Shown here: positions 7,002 through 13,396 of the stretch, piece by piece
Numbering within the stretch: position 1 is the first letter of the stretch
How the letters are laid out: each line of letters begins with the position of its first letter
Source of the DNA: Streptococcaceae bacterium
GTDB taxonomy: Bacteria > Bacillota > Bacilli > Lactobacillales > Streptococcaceae
DNA: 13,396 nt
Direction of reading: 5' to 3'
Assembly: GCA_031285105.1 (NCBI GenBank)
Contig: JAITWV010000073.1
Coordinates: forward strand, 1-13,396
The notes under the pieces: generated by a model
Seen by the model: only the letters and a program-made list of their open reading frames with translations
Databases searched by the model: none
Told to the model about the DNA's origin: nothing
Translations under genes and position numbers: made by a program

Positions 7002-7649
7002 ATGAAAGTCGGGATTGTTTCAACTGTTGATGAGAAGTTAGATGCTTTTTTAGAAGAACTGGAAAATTTTTCTGTTGTGAATTATGAAGGAGATGATTAT
7101 ACCGTTTCAAAAATTGGCGGTGAAGAGGTTTTTATTGTTTACCCACAAGGCAATACCAAAGAGAACATTCAGGCGGTTGTGGAAAAACTCATTCATCACT
7201 TTGAAGTTGCTCGTTTAATTTTTATTGGCTTTGCTGGAGCGATTGATTATAAACTAGCCCCGTTAGCGATGATTATTGGGAAAAATCACTTGAATCACCA
7301 AAATGGAGAAATTTATAAAGCTAGTAATAAATTAATTGGCTCACTTAGCCGGTCTTATCCAAGTGCTAAAGTGGTTGATGTGATTACTTATGGCTATTTC
7401 CTTGAAAACGTTGAAGAAAAGAAAAAATTAAAAACCAATTATCCCAATATTGCAGCCATTGACAGGCACAGTGCCTACTTAGCTGAGATTGCGAGTATCC
7501 ATGAAATTCCATTCATTAGCTTGTATGCAATCACTGATAACGCCAATGATCAAGCTGTGAAAAACTATAAGAAATATGAAATCCTTGCTACTAGTAAAAC
7601 AGTTGATATTATTTTAGAGTTTATTAAATCCAAGCACTTCGATAAATAA
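7002..7649 (+). CDS. Divergent MTA/SAH nucleosidase-like protein (PNP/UDP phosphorylase fold)
   Basis: A 215-residue protein with the outline of 5'-methylthioadenosine/S-adenosylhomocysteine nucleosidase. It has an N-terminal MKVGIVSTVDEKL strand, a glycine-rich GFAGAID (76-82) at the place of the family's TGSAGG, and AITDNAND (176-183) whose Asp179 aligns with the catalytic Asp of the AISD motif. The ribose-binding VEMEA motif is replaced by IDRHS (153-157): the two glutamates become Asp154 and His156, and the methionine becomes Arg155. The substrate may therefore differ, or activity may be lost. The ATG at 7002 is preferred over the GTG at 6993, because AAAGGGTGA lies just before it. It ends in a strong terminator. 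It lies between yaaA and dnaA and is head-on to the leftward fork. Such a gene is not usual here. Confidence 0.75.
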   Translation: MKVGIVSTVDEKLDAFLEELENFSVVNYEGDDYTVSKIGGEEVFIVYPQGNTKENIQAVVEKLIHHFEVARLIFIGFAGAIDYKLAPLAMIIGKNHLNHQNGEIYKASNKLIGSLSRSYPSAKVVDVITYGYFLENVEEKKKLKTNYPNIAAIDRHSAYLAEIASIHEIPFISLYAITDNANDQAVKNYKKYEILATSKTVDIILEFIKSKHFDK

Positions 7650-7660
7650 ATGTTTCACAC

Positions 7661-7706
7661 AAAAACCACAAACTTGTTAAAATCCTTGGGAAAGTTTGTG
7701 GTTTTT
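7661..7706 (+). terminator. Rho-independent terminator of the nucleosidase-like gene
   Basis: A perfect 15-bp inverted repeat, AAAAACCACAAACTT (7661-7675) and AAGTTTGTGGTTTTT (7692-7706), with a 16-nt loop. It ends in a T-run on the plus strand, and an A-run on the other side makes it probably two-way. It shields the origin and the dnaA promoter from upstream transcription. Confidence 0.93.
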
Positions 7707-7724
7707 ATTTGCGATTTTAACAGG

Positions 7725-7964
7725 TTTTCCATAGCTTTTCACCAGGTTTATCACACTTTCACAGGCTGTTAAATACTATTTCACATTTTCCTTATTTTTG
7801 TGGATAAACCATTTTCATTCCTATTATATCAAGACTCTTTTTTCAACAAGCACTGTTAAAAATAATTTTATTCAAATGGTTTTTAACATTTTTATCATTT
7901 TGTGGAAAACTCTTTTTACAACGTGTGAAACATTTTTCCACATGCTCCTATACCCTGTGGAAAA
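7725..7964. other. oriC part 1: DnaA-box cluster upstream of dnaA
   Basis: The gap between the terminator and dnaA has no gene. It contains one perfect DnaA box on the minus strand (7799-7807, TGTGGATAA). Three boxes have one mismatch: TGTGGAAAA at 7901-7909 and 7956-7964 (minus strand) and TTTTCCACA at 7934-7942 (plus strand). Weaker matches are TTTTCCATA (7725-7733) and TTTATCACA (7747-7755). Such a cluster beside dnaA is the upstream half of a bipartite Bacillota origin. The region is AT-rich with no obvious direct repeats besides the boxes. Confidence 0.85.
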
Positions 7965-7986
7965 CTCTCAAAAAAGATGTTATAGT
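7958..7986 (+). promoter_or_regulatory. dnaA: Candidate dnaA promoter overlapped by a DnaA box
   Basis: TATAGT (7981-7986) is a good -10. At 17 bp upstream, TGGAAA (7958-7963) is a weak -35 that lies inside the DnaA box at 7956-7964. This arrangement fits autorepression by DnaA, as known in other bacteria; here it is inferred from the overlap only. Confidence 0.55.
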
Positions 7987-8017
7987 AGTAGGTAATCAAA
8001 TTTATTGAGGGATGAAT

Positions 8018-9394
8018 ATGAACGATTTTATAAGCATTTGGAACCAAACGATTAAGTATCTCAAAGAAAATAAAGTCGTTTCAGATTTTATTTTAGATTT
8101 AGCTGTGGATAAATCTGAACCTATTGAGCTAAAAGAAAACAATTTAATCATCAAAGTTCCATCATTTATTGAAAAAGACTTTTGGGAAAAAAAGGTTATT
8201 GCTCCTTTTAAAATGGCAGTTAGTATCACATGTGACTTAGAAATTACACCGATTCCAATGACGGAAGACGAGCTAAATTCCTACCAAACAAGCGAAACTT
8301 CTTCCATTCCTTTCTATGAGAGGCAAGAAGAAATTTCACAGCCTACTTTTGCACCAATGATTCCACATATTGAAAGCAATTTGAATCATGAATATAAGTT
8401 TAAGAATTTTGTTCAAGGACAAAGTAACCGCATGGCATTTGCAGCATCTTCAGCTGTTGCAAAAATGCCTGGGAAAATGTACAATCCATTGTTTATTTTT
8501 GGTGGTGTGGGCTTGGGGAAAACACATTTGATGCAAGGAATTGGTCATGCGTTTTTAGAAGATTATCCACAAGCACGTATTAAATATGTAACGGCTGAAA
8601 ACTTTATGAATGACTATATTGCTAGTGTTCGTAACAACCAAATGGATGAATTTCGCGCAACTTATCGTACAATTGATATGTTGTTGATTGATGATATTCA
8701 GTTTTTAAATCGCAAAGGTGAAACGCAAGGTGAGTTTTTCCACACTTTTGAAGCTTTAACGAATCAATTTAAACAAATTATCATCACTTCTGATCGAACA
8801 CCTAAAGAGTTAGATCAATTAGAAGATCGCTTGGTTTCAAGATTTGACAAGGGGTTATCGGTCAAAATTGACCCTGCTGAATATGAAACGCGTTTAGCAA
8901 TCTTGCAACGTAAAGTAACTTCTCAAACCTTATCTATACCTAATGATGTGTTAGAGTTAATTGCAGGTCAATTTACATCAAACATCCGTGAATTAGAAGG
9001 AGCTTTAATGCGTGTAATGGCTTATTCAACCATGTTTGGCGAAGACATTACTGTGGAAAAAGCTTTGCAGGCAATTGCTTCCTTAAAACCTGCGACAATG
9101 GTCAAAGCCGAAACGAATGTCAGCTTAATTCAAGATGAAGTAGCGCAGTATTTTGGGATTACTGTTAAAGATTTAAAGAGTAAGCGTCGGGTGAAAACTA
9201 TTTCGGTTCCTCGTCAAATTGCGATGTATCTTTGTCGCGAATTAACTAATGCTTCTTTACCGGCAATTGGAGCTGATTTTGGTGGAAAAGATCATACTTC
9301 GGTTATTTATGCACAACGTCAAATTACTAAAAAACTCAAAACAGATCCAGATTTACAAAATAATATTCGTGAGATTAAAAGTCGTTTAGGATAG
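8018..9394 (+). CDS. dnaA: Chromosomal replication initiator protein DnaA
   Basis: AAA+ ATPase that binds DnaA boxes and opens the origin. It has 458 residues from the ATG at 8018; GAGGG lies 6 bases upstream, a better spacing than for the ATG at 8012. Domain I (about 1-85) starts MNDFISIWNQT, and the linker domain II (about 86-115) is short. The AAA+ domain has the P-loop GGVGLGKT (162-169, Lys168) and the Walker B LLIDDIQFL (Asp225, Asp226), then VSRFDKGL. The C-terminal DNA-binding domain carries GGKDHTSVIYA (422-432), the box-recognition signature. It is flanked by origin elements on both sides and transcribed away from the upstream origin. A perfect DnaA box lies inside the gene at 8104-8112, possibly by chance. 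Confidence 0.99.
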   Translation: MNDFISIWNQTIKYLKENKVVSDFILDLAVDKSEPIELKENNLIIKVPSFIEKDFWEKKVIAPFKMAVSITCDLEITPIPMTEDELNSYQTSETSSIPFYERQEEISQPTFAPMIPHIESNLNHEYKFKNFVQGQSNRMAFAASSAVAKMPGKMYNPLFIFGGVGLGKTHLMQGIGHAFLEDYPQARIKYVTAENFMNDYIASVRNNQMDEFRATYRTIDMLLIDDIQFLNRKGETQGEFFHTFEALTNQFKQIIITSDRTPKELDQLEDRLVSRFDKGLSVKIDPAEYETRLAILQRKVTSQTLSIPNDVLELIAGQFTSNIRELEGALMRVMAYSTMFGEDITVEKALQAIASLKPATMVKAETNVSLIQDEVAQYFGITVKDLKSKRRVKTISVPRQIAMYLCRELTNASLPAIGADFGGKDHTSVIYAQRQITKKLKTDPDLQNNIREIKSRLG

Positions 9395-9405
9395 TATTTA
9401 ACAAG

Positions 9406-9442
9406 GGTTGTGAGAAATTTTCAAAATTGCTCACAACCTTTT
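9406..9442 (+). terminator. Terminator of dnaA
   Basis: GGTTGTGAG (9406-9414) pairs with CTCACAACC (9430-9438), and inner AATT/AAATT bases extend the stem; four T follow. It lies 12 bases after the dnaA stop. It suggests that dnaN has its own promoter and that transcription of dnaA is kept out of the unwinding region. Confidence 0.75.
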
Positions 9443-9480
9443 CACATGTAAAACCTTAGGTAACTCTGCATTTCAAGGAC

Positions 9481-9540
9481 TTTTCCACATTTTTCCACAG
9501 CCCTACTACTACTATTTTATTATTATATATATATAATGTT
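9481..9540. other. oriC part 2: tandem DnaA boxes, DnaA-trios and AT-rich unwinding element
   Basis: Two DnaA boxes TTTTCCACA lie head to tail at 9481-9489 and 9491-9499, followed by the short GC-rich GCCC. Then come CTA triplets (CTACTACTA, 9504-9512), TTTTATTATTAT and an alternating AT run to about 9537. This order of double box, GC spacer, triplets and AT-rich tract is that of the DnaA-trio basal unwinding system described in Bacillus subtilis, where DnaA grips single-stranded triplets to open the duplex. The position between dnaA and dnaN also matches. Replication should therefore start here. Confidence 0.9.
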
Positions 9541-9549
9541 TGGTATAAT
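9541..9549 (+). promoter_or_regulatory. dnaN promoter, extended -10
   Basis: TGGTATAAT is a perfect extended -10 directly beside the AT-rich unwinding stretch. The -35 (TATTAT) falls in the AT tract and is weak. The dnaN start follows about 30 bases later with AAGGAG (9568-9573) as ribosome site. Confidence 0.7.
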
Positions 9550-9581
9550 ATTCTAGAAAAAACTTAGAAGGAGAAAAAGAT

Positions 9582-10718
9582 ATGATTAGCTTAACAATGA
9601 ACCGACAAGCATTTTTAAACAATTTAAGAATTACGATTCGTGCAATTGCTAGTAAAACGACAATTCCTATTTTAACAGGTGTGAAATTAGTTTTAACAAA
9701 TGATGGTTTGATGATGACTGGAAGTAATGTGGATATTTCCATTGAAACATTTTTAAAGTCAGATGATGAAAAAGCCAATATGCGTATTCATTCCACAGGT
9801 GGTATTGTGATGGATGCTCGTTTGTTAAATAATATCGTTGCTCAATTACCACAAGAAGATTTCACCATGGAAGTGATGGAAAATCATCAAGTACAAATTA
9901 CTAGTGGTAAAGCAATTTTTACCGTTAAAGGATTGGATGTGGAAAATTATCCACGTTTACCAGAGATTGATGAAACGACTCCTTTAAAAATCCCTGTGGA
10001 AATCTTAAAACAGATTATTTCACAGACTGTTTTCTCGGTTTCAAAACAAGAATCAAAACCAATTTTAACAGGAGTGCATGTTCTTGTGGAAAATGGTCAA
10101 ACTCTAAAAGCAGTTGCGACCGATTCTCACAGAATGTCGCAACGTGTCTTAACTTTGCCAAATGAAACAGCCAATTTTGATATTGTTATTCCAGGAAGCA
10201 GCTTAAAAGACGTTGGTTCAGTTTTCTCAGATGAAGAAGATGATTTAGATGTATCAATTGCTGACAATCAAGTGTTATTTGTTGCAGGTGGCATTCGTTA
10301 TTATTCACGTTTACTAGAAGGAAACTACCCTCCAACTGATCGTTTAATTCCAACAAGTTATTCAACAGCTGTGGAATTTGAAGTACGTGATTTACAAAAA
10401 GCGATTACACGTGCATCGTTAATGAGTCATGAAGGGCATAACAATATCGTCCGTTTAGAAATTACTTCATCTGGTGTGAAATTATTTGGAAATTCACCTG
10501 AAGTTGGGCGTTTTGATGAAGATTTAGCGCCTGAGAAAATTTCTGGTGAAGAATTAACGATTTCATTTAACCCAGATTATATGAAAGAAGCATTGTCAGC
10601 CTTTGGCGATGCACACGTAGAAATCCAGTTTATTTCGCCTGTGAGACCTTTTACCATTCGACCATTGGAAGATGCTGATTCGTTTATTCAATTGATTACA
10701 CCGGTTCGTACGGCTTAA
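9582..10718 (+). CDS. dnaN: DNA polymerase III beta subunit (sliding clamp)
   Basis: Ring-shaped dimeric clamp that tethers DNA polymerase III and many repair factors to DNA. The 378 residues have three clamp domains: the first starts MISLTMNRQAFL and includes TTIPILTGVKL; the second has SKQESKPILTGVH and ATDSHRMSQR; the third ends PVRPFTIRPL and LITPVRTA. The ATG has AAGGAG 8 bases upstream. It is separated from dnaA by a terminator and the unwinding element, and followed by its own terminator. In most relatives yaaA-recF follows on the same strand; here unrelated AT-rich genes on the minus strand follow. Confidence 0.98.
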   Translation: MISLTMNRQAFLNNLRITIRAIASKTTIPILTGVKLVLTNDGLMMTGSNVDISIETFLKSDDEKANMRIHSTGGIVMDARLLNNIVAQLPQEDFTMEVMENHQVQITSGKAIFTVKGLDVENYPRLPEIDETTPLKIPVEILKQIISQTVFSVSKQESKPILTGVHVLVENGQTLKAVATDSHRMSQRVLTLPNETANFDIVIPGSSLKDVGSVFSDEEDDLDVSIADNQVLFVAGGIRYYSRLLEGNYPPTDRLIPTSYSTAVEFEVRDLQKAITRASLMSHEGHNNIVRLEITSSGVKLFGNSPEVGRFDEDLAPEKISGEELTISFNPDYMKEALSAFGDAHVEIQFISPVRPFTIRPLEDADSFIQLITPVRTA

Positions 10719-10730
10719 TTTAGACGTATT

Positions 10731-10765
10731 AAAAACGAGTTAGTGATTAGCTAGCTCGTTTTTTT
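10731..10765. terminator. Two-way terminator between dnaN and the accessory operon
   Basis: ACGAGTTAG pairs with CTAGCTCGT (one G-T wobble) around a 7-nt loop. Five A lie before it and seven T after it, so it can end dnaN transcripts on the plus strand and, with a T5 run, the convergent operon on the minus strand. Confidence 0.85.
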
Positions 10766-10809
10766 GATACTTATTTAATATCTTGATTCAACCGAAAAAA
10801 TTCTTGTTT

Positions 10810-11934
10810 TTAGCTATTAACCCAAATATATAAGAAATCTTCTTCCTCTTTTTTAATTTTTTCTTTTGCAAGTAGTTCATTTTTTTCTAAATCATAAATT
10901 AGAAAGTAACGTCCAGCTAAAATTAATAATTTATCATCCTTTGTTGTATTAATGCTCCAAATATTTGATTCTTCGTATTCTGTTGAGTTTAATATTTTAC
11001 TTATATCTAAAAAAGTACTTAAATTTGTGGATAAATCAACTATTGACAATCCTGATTTTAATAACATATTTGGCTCATGTGTGATAATAAGATATTTTTC
11101 TAAACGACTTTTATTTATTAAATTGGGATAAGGTTGTGATAATTGTAAAAATTCTTTTTGACCAGTATTCACATTGACTTTCATTACCCGATTATCCGAA
11201 ATAGACTCAAATGTTTGTCTATTTCTAAGTGCGGTAATTGGAAGGTATAAATCGTCATTTATTAATTCAAGTGAGGTTAAACCATAAATATACTCTGGGT
11301 TATCATCTAAATTCATTTGTTTGATCTCTTTTAATTTGTCCTTTTTTTCTTCAAAGATAAATAATTTGTGTTCATAAAGCTCATTTACTTCTTGTGTGGC
11401 ACTTAAATACAATTTTTGATTTTTCCCAAGAAATTGGGTAGATGGAGTTGTTGATTTTTCAAACAGATAAGACAACACTTCTCTGCCTTTTTTATCAAAA
11501 CCATAAAGTCCCCCATCTTGCGTGGTTGCTTGAAAAGTATAAAAGTAATTATCTGAAACTCCAGCTGCTGTGAATGCATAGTTTGAAGTGTTTGTTTTTT
11601 CGATTGTTCCTTTTTTCATGTTGATGGAAACAATATTTTGATTTTTTTTCGATCCTTTATTGTCCCCTTGAGAAAAAACCAAATATTCCCAATCAAATTC
11701 TGCTTTAGGAAACCAATAATTCACATTTTCACCAATGGAAACTTTCTCAGTGTTTAATTCTTTCAATTTATTTTGTTTCCATTGAAAAGTTCTTATGCTC
11801 TTACTTGTAAGAAGATAAAAATCAGCCTTACTGTTAGTTTTAAAAGTTTGTTTAGAAGATTTATTAAACCAGAGAAAACTAGTAAAAATAAATAGAACAA
11901 TTATCGCAATGTAAAAAATTTTATTTTTATTCAT
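10810..11934 (-). CDS. Membrane-anchored protein, beta-propeller-like, unknown function
   Basis: I do not recognise a named family. The 374 residues have one N-terminal hydrophobic segment (about 5-23, IFYIAIIVLFIFTSFLWF) and then a long outside domain without a lipobox cysteine. That domain shows recurring strand-turn-strand patterns about 40-50 residues apart, such as FDKKGREVLSY, LFIFEEKKDKLKEI, VMKVNVNTGQKEFL, LSIVDLSTNLSTFL and FLIYDLEKNELLAK. These look like propeller blades that report a value and a label; the fold is inference. The ATG lies 3 bases after the stop of the hydrolase gene, with a weak ribosome site, so translation is probably coupled. It is AT-rich and Lys/Asn-rich compared with dnaN and is head-on to the rightward fork. 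Confidence 0.7.
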   Translation of the reverse strand: MNKNKIFYIAIIVLFIFTSFLWFNKSSKQTFKTNSKADFYLLTSKSIRTFQWKQNKLKELNTEKVSIGENVNYWFPKAEFDWEYLVFSQGDNKGSKKNQNIVSINMKKGTIEKTNTSNYAFTAAGVSDNYFYTFQATTQDGGLYGFDKKGREVLSYLFEKSTTPSTQFLGKNQKLYLSATQEVNELYEHKLFIFEEKKDKLKEIKQMNLDDNPEYIYGLTSLELINDDLYLPITALRNRQTFESISDNRVMKVNVNTGQKEFLQLSQPYPNLINKSRLEKYLIITHEPNMLLKSGLSIVDLSTNLSTFLDISKILNSTEYEESNIWSINTTKDDKLLILAGRYFLIYDLEKNELLAKEKIKKEEEDFLYIWVNS

Positions 11935-11937
11935 AGA

Positions 11938-12648
11938 TTACTTGTTCCGATAAAGTAAAGCTGTTTCAGAATTATTGATCAATTCTCCAGGATGTATAGC
12001 CCATGCACTACCAATATTATTATCTGTTTTGTCTAAGTCAACATTTGCTGTATAGTAATAAGCTGCCCATACTAATTGTGAACAATAAAAACTATCTGTT
12101 TGCTTCATATTCCAAAAATTAAGATTATATGGTTTTCCTACTTGTTTTCCGGCCCAATTTCCCGCATTCCAGTCTTGTTGCACTGATGTTTTTTTTACAC
12201 CAACTTGCCATACTTTATTGTTCTTAAACCTACTTCCCCATTCTCCACCAACTAAGGCTACTTTTTTTCCAACACCCTGCGCTTCAGCAACTTTGTAATA
12301 ATCTTGAGGAGCAACAATACCAGCATGCCATGAATTTGTGATTAATAAGCTTGAACCAGCATCGGTTACACAAATTACACCGTCGCGCCAAGACCATGTG
12401 CCATATTGTGCACGCTGTTTGTCCTTAATATCTAATTCTAAAGGAGCTGTATCTGCATAATCTTCATATTTCTTAATGTTTTGTTCTAATTGTTCTAATG
12501 CTTGTTGCTGCTCAAGTGTATATTCAATTTTAGGTACATTGTCTTGAGTTGGTATTGACTGAGCTCTTGCGATTGAAAGTGTATTTAAGGAAAGAGAAGT
12601 TAAAGCACTAGAAGTGAGAATGTCAACAAATAATTTTTTCTTTTTCAT
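11938..12648 (-). CDS. Secreted YiiX/YycO-like papain-fold cysteine hydrolase
   Basis: The 236 residues begin with a Sec signal peptide: MKKKKLF, a hydrophobic stretch to about 27, then a likely cut after ARA (residue 29) before QS. A Gln/Glu-rich helical segment (about 42-65) follows. The catalytic domain has GVICVTDAGSS, SWHAGIV (His108) and, later, FYCSQLVWAAYY (Cys189), then HPGEL (His219). The His-before-Cys order is that of circularly permuted NlpC/P60 relatives (YiiX/YycO/YebB group), which cut amide or ester bonds in cell wall or lipid; the substrate here is unknown. The ATG has GGAGGA 5 bases upstream. It is the first gene of a two-gene operon with the propeller-like protein, divergent from an AraC-type regulator. 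Confidence 0.78.
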   Translation of the reverse strand: MKKKKLFVDILTSSALTSLSLNTLSIARAQSIPTQDNVPKIEYTLEQQQALEQLEQNIKKYEDYADTAPLELDIKDKQRAQYGTWSWRDGVICVTDAGSSLLITNSWHAGIVAPQDYYKVAEAQGVGKKVALVGGEWGSRFKNNKVWQVGVKKTSVQQDWNAGNWAGKQVGKPYNLNFWNMKQTDSFYCSQLVWAAYYYTANVDLDKTDNNIGSAWAIHPGELINNSETALLYRNK

Positions 12649-12720
12649 AATGATCCTCCAAAATTTCTAGATTTGTTATATAAATAGTAGTAAATTTTTT
12701 TGACTTTTTTAAGGACAATT

Positions 12721-12751
12721 AAAAGCAATTTCATGCAGAAAAAAGCAATTT
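12721..12751. promoter_or_regulatory. Direct repeat AAAAGCAATTT in the divergent intergenic region
   Basis: AAAAGCAATTT occurs at 12721-12731 and again at 12741-12751, a 20-bp period that places both on one face of the helix. The region between the hydrolase (start at 12648) and the regulator (start at 12823) is very AT-rich. AraC-family proteins often bind two direct half-sites about 20-21 bp apart, so this is a candidate operator for the divergent regulator. Promoters in the region are not clear: TATATA on the minus strand near 12675 and TAGAAT at 12795-12800 on the plus strand are possible -10 elements. Confidence 0.55.
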
Positions 12752-12822
12752 AAAATTACAAGATAAATTAATAGTAAATAAAAAAAGATAATTGTAGAAT
12801 ATTTAAAAAGGAGATTTTTATT

Positions 12823-13396
12823 ATGATAGAAAATAATGTGTTTAATATGATTAGACAATCTCTTATGAATAAAAATTTACCATTTTTTAGGATGTTTACT
12901 ATAAATGGAGAAAAACTATTTGAGCAATTTAATTGTTGTTATTTAAAAACTTTAGCACACTTGGATGAGTGGGAAGAAGCTATAAGCAGTGTTTCTTCCC
13001 AAACATTATTGATTATGGGTAAAAAAGAAAATTTACTACACTTTTTTGACTTCTCAGGCCTCTTGTATTATCAAAAAAAGATTTATATTAATGAAAAAAA
13101 GGTTGGTACATTGATTTTTGGTGGATTTTTATTAGAAGATCATCATTGTCCTATAGATAAAAATGAAAAAATAATTGAAAAAATGTCAAAACGAACAATA
13201 GAAGAAATCACCGACAAAGTAAAAGAAATCAATGAGGAAATTAATGAATTAACTAGTTACTTCCCTAAATTATTGCTAGAAATTATAGAAAAATTAAAGC
13301 AGAATTTTACACATAATTATACTCTTAGCGAGCTTTCTAGGTATTTTTTTGTACATGAAACAACTATTAATCGCCTATTTAAGAAATACACAAATC
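12823..13396 (+). CDS. AraC-family transcription regulator, 3' end cut by window edge
   Basis: The frame from the ATG at 12823 stays open for 191 codons to the window end; AAGGAG lies 9 bases upstream. Residues 20-110 look like a small sensor domain (INGEKLFEQFNC, LLIMGKKENLLHFF, KKVGTLIFGGFLL), recalling PocR- or PAS-like sensors; a helical stretch with acidic residues (about 118-145) follows. Residues 157-190 match the first helix-turn-helix of AraC regulators: LKQNFTHNYTLSELSRYF and TINRLFKKYT. The second helix-turn-helix would lie outside the window. It is divergent from the hydrolase operon, as is usual for a dedicated regulator. Confidence 0.72.
   Translation, partial: MIENNVFNMIRQSLMNKNLPFFRMFTINGEKLFEQFNCCYLKTLAHLDEWEEAISSVSSQTLLIMGKKENLLHFFDFSGLLYYQKKIYINEKKVGTLIFGGFLLEDHHCPIDKNEKIIEKMSKRTIEEITDKVKEINEEINELTSYFPKLLLEIIEKLKQNFTHNYTLSELSRYFFVHETTINRLFKKYTN

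Noticed and set aside
7650..7933. Half-sites TGTTTCAC (7650) and GTGAAACA (about 7925) resembling parS
   Set aside because: They are far apart and no full 16-bp parS palindrome is present.
7981..7992. Triplet run TAGTAGTAGG near the dnaA promoter resembling DnaA-trios on the minus strand
   Set aside because: The triplets lie on the wrong side of the nearest DnaA box for the known unwinding arrangement, with no AT-rich tract after them.
12571..12648. YSIRK-type signal peptide on the secreted hydrolase
   Set aside because: The signal peptide has no YSIRK-G/S motif and the protein has no LPxTG anchor.
10766..12822. Insertion sequence or integrase remnants at the accessory block
   Set aside because: I see no transposase-like frame, terminal inverted repeats or target duplication at either end of the block.

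Overview
The window is the replication-origin neighbourhood of a low-GC Gram-positive bacterium. Protein sequences, codon use and extended -10 promoters suggest an Enterococcaceae-type Bacillota (Enterococcus/Vagococcus-like). The family is an impression from the sequences, not a database result. All seven classical origin genes are present (gyrA, rpmH, gyrB, recF, yaaA, dnaA, dnaN), but not in the usual order rpmH(-) dnaA dnaN yaaA recF gyrB gyrA.

Layout from left to right: a 3'-truncated gyrA (-) runs off the left edge. Next come rpmH (-) with its own promoter and terminator, and gyrB (+), divergent from rpmH and probably using a TTG start. After gyrB lies an array of six copies of the 10-bp palindrome CATCTAGATG at an exact 22-bp period. 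The array separates gyrB from the convergent recF (-), and the last copy contains recF's stop codon. recF is coupled to yaaA (-), an S4-domain protein with an unusual Lys/Pro/Arg-rich tail. Upstream of yaaA is a small membrane-anchored protein gene (-) of unknown function. A divergent MTA/SAH-nucleosidase-like gene (+) follows and ends in a strong terminator.

The origin has two parts. One DnaA-box cluster lies upstream of dnaA (+). Between dnaA and dnaN lie two tandem DnaA boxes, a GC-rich spacer, DnaA-trio-like triplets and an AT-rich unwinding stretch. With replication starting here, rpmH, gyrA, yaaA and recF run with the leftward fork, but gyrB and the nucleosidase gene run head-on to it.

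Right of dnaN, where yaaA-recF would normally follow, is an AT-rich accessory block. It holds a secreted YiiX/YycO-like cysteine hydrolase and a membrane-anchored, propeller-like protein in one coupled operon (-). Divergent from them is an AraC-type regulator (+) cut by the right edge. Their shared intergenic region has an 11-bp direct repeat spaced 20 bp apart, which could be the regulator's operator.

The best candidates for something undescribed are the 22-bp palindromic array between gyrB and recF, the scrambled origin order with head-on gyrB, and the regulator/hydrolase/propeller accessory module.
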